Assembly (NCBI RefSeq): GCF_000737765.1 | Contig: NZ_JPRI01000008.1 | Location: 124,001 to 188,000, forward strand | Origin: Chryseobacterium vrystaatense | Lineage (GTDB): Bacteria > Bacteroidota > Bacteroidia > Flavobacteriales > Weeksellaceae | Direction of reading: 5' to 3' | DNA length: 64,000 nucleotides | Part shown: positions 58,781 to 64,000 of the stretch, piece after piece | Layout of the letters: each line of letters opens with the position of its first letter | Numbering within the stretch: the stretch's first letter is position 1 | Position numbers and translations under genes: made by a program | Notes under the pieces: generated by a model | The model's input: only the letters and a program-made list of their open reading frames with translations | What the model was told of the DNA's origin: nothing | The model's database searches: none

Positions 58781-61170
58781 TAGCTAAATTTATTTTTAAT
58801 TTTTTCAAACCAATTATGTTCTGTGTGGTTATTATATCCATAACCATATTTGTTGCTATATCCTAAATTCTCTCGGCTAACATCATTAAGAACAAATCCA
58901 ACATTCTTTATTTTATTTGCATCAATATTATTATTAGCAAATTCCATAAGTGCCTTTTCAGTATATCTGGATCTTGAAACGTAAATGGTAACATCTGCAA
59001 GCTCTGCTATTAGGAATGTATCTGTTACAAGAAGAAGTGGTGCCGTATCCAGTATAATATAATCATATTTATCTCTTAATTCTTCCAACAGGTTTTCATA
59101 GCGTCCACCGGAAAGTAATTCCGTTGGATTTGGAGGAATCATTCCAGAATAAATCACATCGAGATGTGGATTAAAAGATGATACATGAATAATATCTTCG
59201 ATTTTTGTTTCGTCAGAATAAAGATATTCTGTAAGACCTATTAAGCCCTTCCTTGCCGGATTGTATCTTTGAAGTTGAGGATTTCTGATATCTGAACCTA
59301 TAATAATGGCTTTTTTCTTGGGATTGGCTAATGTCAAAGCTAAATTAACTGACGCAAATGTTTTCCCTTCTCCTTTTACTGTAGAGGTTACAAATACAAT
59401 ATTTCCTCTGCCTTTATTTTTAGGCAACATAAAATTCATATTGGTAATAAGAATTCTGAATGCTTCAGCCATTGGAGTAATATCATTCATCTGAACAATA
59501 TCTGAGTCTCCTTTTTCAAGACTAGGCAGTTCTGCTATGACAGGAGCATGTACTAATTTTTCAAGATCATGCTTACTAACCACTTTATTGTTAAATAACT
59601 GTGAAAAATAAATAATTACGAAAGGTACCAATAGGCCTAGCATGAATGAAATAATAAGAATAACATTTCTTTTTGGGGAAACAGGGAATGGTGAAGCGTA
59701 AGCAGTATCCACTACTTTAGCTTTAGGTGCATTTATAGATTGTGCAATAGCGGTTTCTTCTCTCTTTTGAAGAAGCAGAAGATACAAGTTCTCTTTAATC
59801 TGCTGTTGTCTTTCGATTCCTCTGAATATTTTTTCAATAGATGGAAGCTTTGAAATTTTTCCTGAAACTTTATTCTGTTCTCCCTGATATTCATTTCTTG
59901 CTAACTCAAGACCAACTCGATTTCTTTGTAAACTTTGTGCGATAGAATTACGCATTGTGTTAATCTGCTTAGTAACATCAATTACTGCCGGGTTTTCTAC
60001 AGTCGCAGATTCTAAAAGTCTGTTTCTCTGAAGAATCAACTGGTTATAAGTTGAAATTCCTGAAATAGCATCAGGGTTACTCAATCCCACATTGGATGGA
60101 AGAACTTGGTATTGCCCTTGTCTTGAAACAAAGTTGATTAAAGCATCAGTAAGTTCAAGCTGAGCATCCAAATCAAGTTGCTTTGCTCTTGCAGCCGCAG
60201 AACTTTCCAGGTTAATTTTTGCTTCTGTTTCAAGGTCCGTAAGATTATTCTTTGATTTAAAATTTTCTTTTTGGTCTTCAACTTGCCCAAGTTCTATTGA
60301 AAGTTTTTTAATTCTTTCTTCTATAAAATCCAATGTTTTTTTTGATTCAGAATTTTTATCCGAAATAGCATCGTTATTATATGCTACCACCAAATTATTT
60401 AGAATATCCTGTGCTTTTGATACCTGAGGATATCTTAAACCAAGTTTAAGAACTGTTGCATCTTTATTGACCAAAGCAACATTAAGAGGCCCTTGAAGAC
60501 TATTTACTTTTGCATCTAGGGGCGCAATATTAAGCTCCAGGTTCTCTATATCCAAACCTTTGACTGCATTTGCATTATAATTATTATTTTTAATAATTAT
60601 AATATTAGCAAAAGGAAGCCCTATTGTTTTTCCATAGGTGGTTACAATTTCTTTTTTTAATTTATCTGAGCTTAAAGTAAGTTTGGTTCCTTCAATTTTC
60701 AAATTCAAAACTCCTCTTACATTACTGTTAGGCTTCTCGTTGATAATTCTAACTTCTATCGGAGAAGTTTCTTTATATAGTTCAACGCTTGAAAAACGTC
60801 CCTTTGCAATAATATTGGTTTGAAGATTCTGGTTAATGACTACTTCTCTCATTAACCGTTTTGATTTAAAAATCTCAATCTCATTAGCAACACTATTTGT
60901 TTTAAGCCCTCCAAACCCCGAAAAATCCGGAAGAGATCCCATTTCACTGCTGAATGAAGAAGAAGAACCTTTGGAATCTTTTATTAGAACGGTAGTTTGT
61001 ACATCATATACAGTCACCATGAACTTTAATGAAATATAGCCTATTATGAGGGCCATAAAAGCACTAGCAATAAACCATGGCCACTTTTTAAGATATGGTT
61101 TTAGTACTTCATTGAGATTAACACTTGTATTATTTGCTTCTGAAAATTGCGAAGATTGCTGGTTATCCAT
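58780..61170 (-). CDS. wzc: Polysaccharide co-polymerase/bacterial tyrosine kinase (Wzc)
   Basis: A 796-residue inner-membrane protein controlling chain length and export. Wzz domain with membrane segments at about 32-54 and 505-525 and a long coiled coil between (about 260-460). The kinase domain is at about 560-770: Walker A TVKGEGKTFASVN, Walker A' IIIGSDIRNPQL and Walker B YIILDTAP. In Walker A' the first Asp of the DxD pair is Gly, which I believe is frequent in Bacteroidota. The C-terminal tail has a Tyr cluster (GYSNKYGYGYNNHTEH), the expected autophosphorylation sites. The first codon of the longer frame is TTG; ATG 61170 is used. Confidence 0.93.
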   Translation of the reverse strand: MDNQQSSQFSEANNTSVNLNEVLKPYLKKWPWFIASAFMALIIGYISLKFMVTVYDVQTTVLIKDSKGSSSSFSSEMGSLPDFSGFGGLKTNSVANEIEIFKSKRLMREVVINQNLQTNIIAKGRFSSVELYKETSPIEVRIINEKPNSNVRGVLNLKIEGTKLTLSSDKLKKEIVTTYGKTIGLPFANIIIIKNNNYNANAVKGLDIENLELNIAPLDAKVNSLQGPLNVALVNKDATVLKLGLRYPQVSKAQDILNNLVVAYNNDAISDKNSESKKTLDFIEERIKKLSIELGQVEDQKENFKSKNNLTDLETEAKINLESSAAARAKQLDLDAQLELTDALINFVSRQGQYQVLPSNVGLSNPDAISGISTYNQLILQRNRLLESATVENPAVIDVTKQINTMRNSIAQSLQRNRVGLELARNEYQGEQNKVSGKISKLPSIEKIFRGIERQQQIKENLYLLLLQKREETAIAQSINAPKAKVVDTAYASPFPVSPKRNVILIISFMLGLLVPFVIIYFSQLFNNKVVSKHDLEKLVHAPVIAELPSLEKGDSDIVQMNDITPMAEAFRILITNMNFMLPKNKGRGNIVFVTSTVKGEGKTFASVNLALTLANPKKKAIIIGSDIRNPQLQRYNPARKGLIGLTEYLYSDETKIEDIIHVSSFNPHLDVIYSGMIPPNPTELLSGGRYENLLEELRDKYDYIILDTAPLLLVTDTFLIAELADVTIYVSRSRYTEKALMEFANNNIDANKIKNVGFVLNDVSRENLGYSNKYGYGYNNHTEHNWFEKIKNKFS

Positions 61171-61179
61171 CAATTTTTT

Positions 61180-62001
61180 TTATTTCTTATTAAATAAACT
61201 TACTACGACAGCAATGGCGGTGACACCGATAGAAACAGCTGTTAAGATAAGTCCTGTATTTGGGTTTTGTTTTGCTAAAATGTCTTTTGTATTATTAGAA
61301 GAAACAATAATTGCATCTCCCTGTTTAAGGTTAAAATAGGGTGAATTAATTAAATTGGCATCCTGTAGATTAATACGTCCATGGGTAATCACACCATTAT
61401 CATTTCTGATCACTAATACATCTTCTCTTTTTCCATATGAAGTAAGATCACCAGCCATACCCAGCACATTCAAAATAGTAGCCTGACCGTTTGCTATAGT
61501 ATAATCACCTTGTCTGTTGACTTCACCCAATACAGTAACCTTAAAATTGGCAAGTCTCAAATTCACAGTAGGATTAATGACATATTTTGTCATCCTATTC
61601 CTCAGCTCATCTTTGAATTCCACAAGTGTTTTGCCAGTTGTAGCTAATTTTCCTAATACAGGAAAATCTATATTTCCTTCAGCATCTACAATATATGTTG
61701 GACCTGTAATTGTTATCATTCCTTGGTTAGGCGTATTACCTCCTGCACTTGCATTGGTTTGAACAAGCTCTGATGAAGAATAATTTTGATTAAATACCCT
61801 TACCACATCCATATCTTTTGCAGTCACAAGAATAACAAGCTGATCTCCGGCCTGTATTGTATTACTGGAATTTTTAGCAGATGCTTCGATAGCTACTTTC
61901 TCGATATTCTGCATATAATTTAAATCATTATGAGCATTAGAATTAGTTTTACATGAAACTAACCAAAATACCGATAATATAGCTAATACTTTACCTTTCA
62001 T
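61180..62001 (-). CDS. wza: Outer-membrane polysaccharide export lipoprotein (Wza)
   Basis: A 273-residue export protein. Lipoprotein signal (MKGKVLAILSVFWLVSC, lipid Cys17). The PES domain (about 45-140, with IQAGDQLVILV and VDAEGNIDFPVLGKLATTGKT) is followed by an SLBB domain (about 145-235, with FKVTVLGEVNRQGDYTI and ILNVLGMAGDLTSYG). A C-terminal helix (about 247-268) is hydrophobic, the membrane-spanning part in Wza. It forms the outer-membrane exit for the glycan and lies 9 nt before wzc. Confidence 0.93.
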   Translation of the reverse strand: MKGKVLAILSVFWLVSCKTNSNAHNDLNYMQNIEKVAIEASAKNSSNTIQAGDQLVILVTAKDMDVVRVFNQNYSSSELVQTNASAGGNTPNQGMITITGPTYIVDAEGNIDFPVLGKLATTGKTLVEFKDELRNRMTKYVINPTVNLRLANFKVTVLGEVNRQGDYTIANGQATILNVLGMAGDLTSYGKREDVLVIRNDNGVITHGRINLQDANLINSPYFNLKQGDAIIVSSNNTKDILAKQNPNTGLILTAVSIGVTAIAVVVSLFNKK

Positions 62002-62037
62002 CTTATTCAAATTGTACAAATATACATTTATATTTTT

Positions 62038-63966
62038 CTATTTATCTAAAAGTTCATAGACTGAATTGTTACTCTTAAACTCAGGAACAATCGTCTTTAA
62101 AATCTTCACCACCTCAACTTTATCTTTCAATACTGAAGCATCAGTAATCAGATTGATAAGGCTCTCTATTTCCAAGAATGCCATTGCAGGATCTTTAGAA
62201 ATCATAATTTTTTCATTATGGGTTGGAAGTGTCTTTGCATTATCACTTAATAATTCTTCATAAAGTTTTTCGCCTGGCCTCAATCCCGTATAAATAATTT
62301 TTATATCAATATTGGGTTCAAATCCTGATAATTTAATCATTCTTCGGGCAAGATCCAAAATCTTAACAGGTTCTCCCATATCGAATACAAAGATCTCTCC
62401 TCCCCGCCCCATTGTACCTGCATGAAGAACAAGTTCGCAGGCTTCGGGAATTGTCATGAAGTATCTTACGATATCCGGATGTGTAATCGTCACAGGTCCC
62501 CCGGCTTCAATTTGTTTTTTAAAATGAGGGATAACCGATCCGTTTGATCCTAAAACATTACCAAACCTTGTTGTAATAAACTTTGTGGTATTTCCTTCAA
62601 CGTGCTGTAAAGACTGAACGAATAGCTCAGCAGCTCTTTTAGATGCACCCATTACATTCGTAGGATTCACAGCTTTATCCGTGGAAATCATTACAAACCG
62701 GTTTACTTTATAGCGGCTTGATAGTACTGCAATATTCTTTGATCCTAAAACATTTACCCGAATTGCTTCATTAGGATTTTCTTCTACCAGCGGTACATGT
62801 TTGTAGGCTGCAGCATGATACACCATTGCAAAATTATAGGTTTGAAACAATGGTTCAATTCTATGTATACTTGAAACATCTGCCAAAACAAATTTAAACC
62901 TTATATGAGGGAATCTATCCTTCATTTCAAGTTCTACATCATACAGGGGGGTTTCAGCCTGATCCAAAACAACAATTAATGCAGGGTTAAACTGTGCTAC
63001 TTGTCTTACAATTTCGCTACCTATAGAACCAGCACCACCTGTTACCAATATATTTTTATTGAAATGCCTGCTTTTTACTTCTTCACTTTCGATTTTTATG
63101 GGTTTCCTGTTCAGAAGATCTTCAATCTGGAGGTTCCGGATAGCTACTCCCAAGTCACTGTCTCTTAATTTTTGTACAGAGGGAGCTTTAAATATATTTA
63201 AGTCTTTTTCTAAAAATAAATTTACCCAAGAGTTCATTTCATCCTTGGACATCATTTCTTTAACAATAATAACCCCATCAATGATAAGATCTTCCTTAGT
63301 ACCTTCCTCTATCCACCTTTTTTCATAAATTCTCTTTCCCAACAAAGAAGCTCTTTTGGAATCTGTTCGCTGGGTTAGAAAACCAACAACCTGATACGGC
63401 AGACTTGGGTTATCTAAAATAGCACGTGCAATAGCAATGGACTGCTCATCTATACCTAATACCAAAATTCTTTTCTTAAGAGAACTTCTTCTATATTCTC
63501 TAACTACATGAAAGAACTCTTTCACATATAATCTGAAAAGAAATAATCCCATGAAAGAAATGATAAAATATAATATAAGAAATGGGGTAAGTATAAATTT
63601 GCCTCCCGTCATCCAAAAATAGATAAGATTTACAAGTCCTACCACAGTCATTGTGCAAAAACACGAAATCAACAATTTGAAAAGATCTATAAACGTAGAG
63701 TGTCTTATAATTCCGGCATAGGTCTTAAAAAAATACATAAACAATGAATTGATCAAGATTATAAAAGCGAATACAACACTTTTTTCTTCATGATAAATAA
63801 ACTCTTTCTGTGTAATTTTTTCTATGGTGTAAGTAGACAGAAATAAAGACATCACCAGAATAATAATATCTATTACAAGTATTATCCATCTGGGAAGATA
63901 TCTTACGTCTGAGAGATTGACAACATTATCTCCTGCAAAAATTTTTTTCCTAAGAGAGTCGTACAT
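62038..63966 (-). CDS. pglF: UDP-GlcNAc 4,6-dehydratase, membrane-bound (PglF/WbpM-type)
   Basis: A 642-residue protein. The N-terminal region has about four membrane segments (about 30-140), then a CoA-binding-like Rossmann domain (about 160-290). The SDR dehydratase domain (about 305-640) has VTGGAGSIGSEI and the catalytic MISTDKAVNPTNVMGASK, again with Met in place of Tyr (MxxxK). It makes UDP-2-acetamido-2,6-dideoxy-4-ketohexose, the precursor for the PglE/PglD pair 35 kb downstream. It is the first operon gene in the window; the promoter is probably beyond position 64000. Confidence 0.93.
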   Translation of the reverse strand: MYDSLRKKIFAGDNVVNLSDVRYLPRWIILVIDIIILVMSLFLSTYTIEKITQKEFIYHEEKSVVFAFIILINSLFMYFFKTYAGIIRHSTFIDLFKLLISCFCTMTVVGLVNLIYFWMTGGKFILTPFLILYFIISFMGLFLFRLYVKEFFHVVREYRRSSLKKRILVLGIDEQSIAIARAILDNPSLPYQVVGFLTQRTDSKRASLLGKRIYEKRWIEEGTKEDLIIDGVIIVKEMMSKDEMNSWVNLFLEKDLNIFKAPSVQKLRDSDLGVAIRNLQIEDLLNRKPIKIESEEVKSRHFNKNILVTGGAGSIGSEIVRQVAQFNPALIVVLDQAETPLYDVELEMKDRFPHIRFKFVLADVSSIHRIEPLFQTYNFAMVYHAAAYKHVPLVEENPNEAIRVNVLGSKNIAVLSSRYKVNRFVMISTDKAVNPTNVMGASKRAAELFVQSLQHVEGNTTKFITTRFGNVLGSNGSVIPHFKKQIEAGGPVTITHPDIVRYFMTIPEACELVLHAGTMGRGGEIFVFDMGEPVKILDLARRMIKLSGFEPNIDIKIIYTGLRPGEKLYEELLSDNAKTLPTHNEKIMISKDPAMAFLEIESLINLITDASVLKDKVEVVKILKTIVPEFKSNNSVYELLDK

Positions 63967-64000
63967 TGTCTGTATTTGTGTTCATATTTTTATAATAAGG

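Noticed and set aside
1..64000. CRISPR arrays, insertion sequences, integrases, tRNA or rRNA genes
   Set aside because: None seen on either strand by reading; no regularly spaced repeats or transposase-like proteins.

Overview
The window looks like a chromosomal segment of a flavobacterium close to Chryseobacterium (Bacteroidota). The signs are low G+C, -7 boxes of the TAnnTTTG type in front of several genes, a fused lpxC-fabZ gene, a PorX regulator and a type IX secretion (T9SS) tail protein. Double-glycine leader peptides of the kind common in Chryseobacterium are also present. I saw no tRNA, rRNA, CRISPR array, transposase or phage integrase.

Region 1 (1-24.8 kb) is mostly core genome. 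It opens with two small, oppositely oriented, Cys-rich GG-leader peptides (57-488) and a polytopic glycosyltransferase-like membrane protein. Next come hemB, a tiny T9SS-tail protein and a NatAB-type ABC exporter. A leftward lipid A and housekeeping block follows, in transcription order: HD-domain hydrolase, lpxD, lpxC-fabZ, lpxA, a small secreted protein, efp, a second lpxD-like gene, sucD and an outer-membrane barrel. A rightward set then holds a NYN/LOTUS protein, an S41 peptidase, porX, a lipoprotein and exodeoxyribonuclease III. After rlpA there is a gene-poor stretch of about 0.9 kb, two tail-fibre-like secreted proteins and rimO.

Region 2 (24.8-64 kb) is one very compact leftward polysaccharide operon of 39 genes. 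Most junctions overlap or are under 45 nt, the two largest gaps are 108 and 115 nt, and a strong terminator at 24781-24807 closes it. It starts with a PglF/WbpM-type dehydratase, Wza and Wzc. It encodes three nucleotide-sugar routes: UDP-bacillosamine type (PglF/PglE/PglD), UDP-2,3-diacetamido-glucuronic acid type (C6 dehydrogenase, WbpB, WbpE, WbpD, with an L-2-hydroxyglutarate oxidase between them), and UDP-L-FucNAc (FnlA/FnlB/FnlC). A WbuX-HisH-HisF trio for acetamidino sugars, an AsnB-like amidotransferase, a PIG-L deacetylase plus formyltransferase pair, one Wzx, two Wzy-like proteins, two phosphoglycosyltransferases, only two GT4 transferases, a hyaluronidase-like secreted protein and rfbC complete it.

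The most unusual part is 45.3-52.2 kb, a self-contained acyl cassette inside the sugar operon: AAC(3)-like acyltransferase, DltA-like adenylating ligase, GNAT, two acyl carrier proteins, a KAS III-like synthase, two short-chain reductases and a metallo-beta-lactamase-fold hydrolase. I infer that it builds an unusual hydroxyacyl or aminoacyl group and attaches it to an amino sugar of the surface glycan. All functional calls come from motif reading and gene context; no database search was run.
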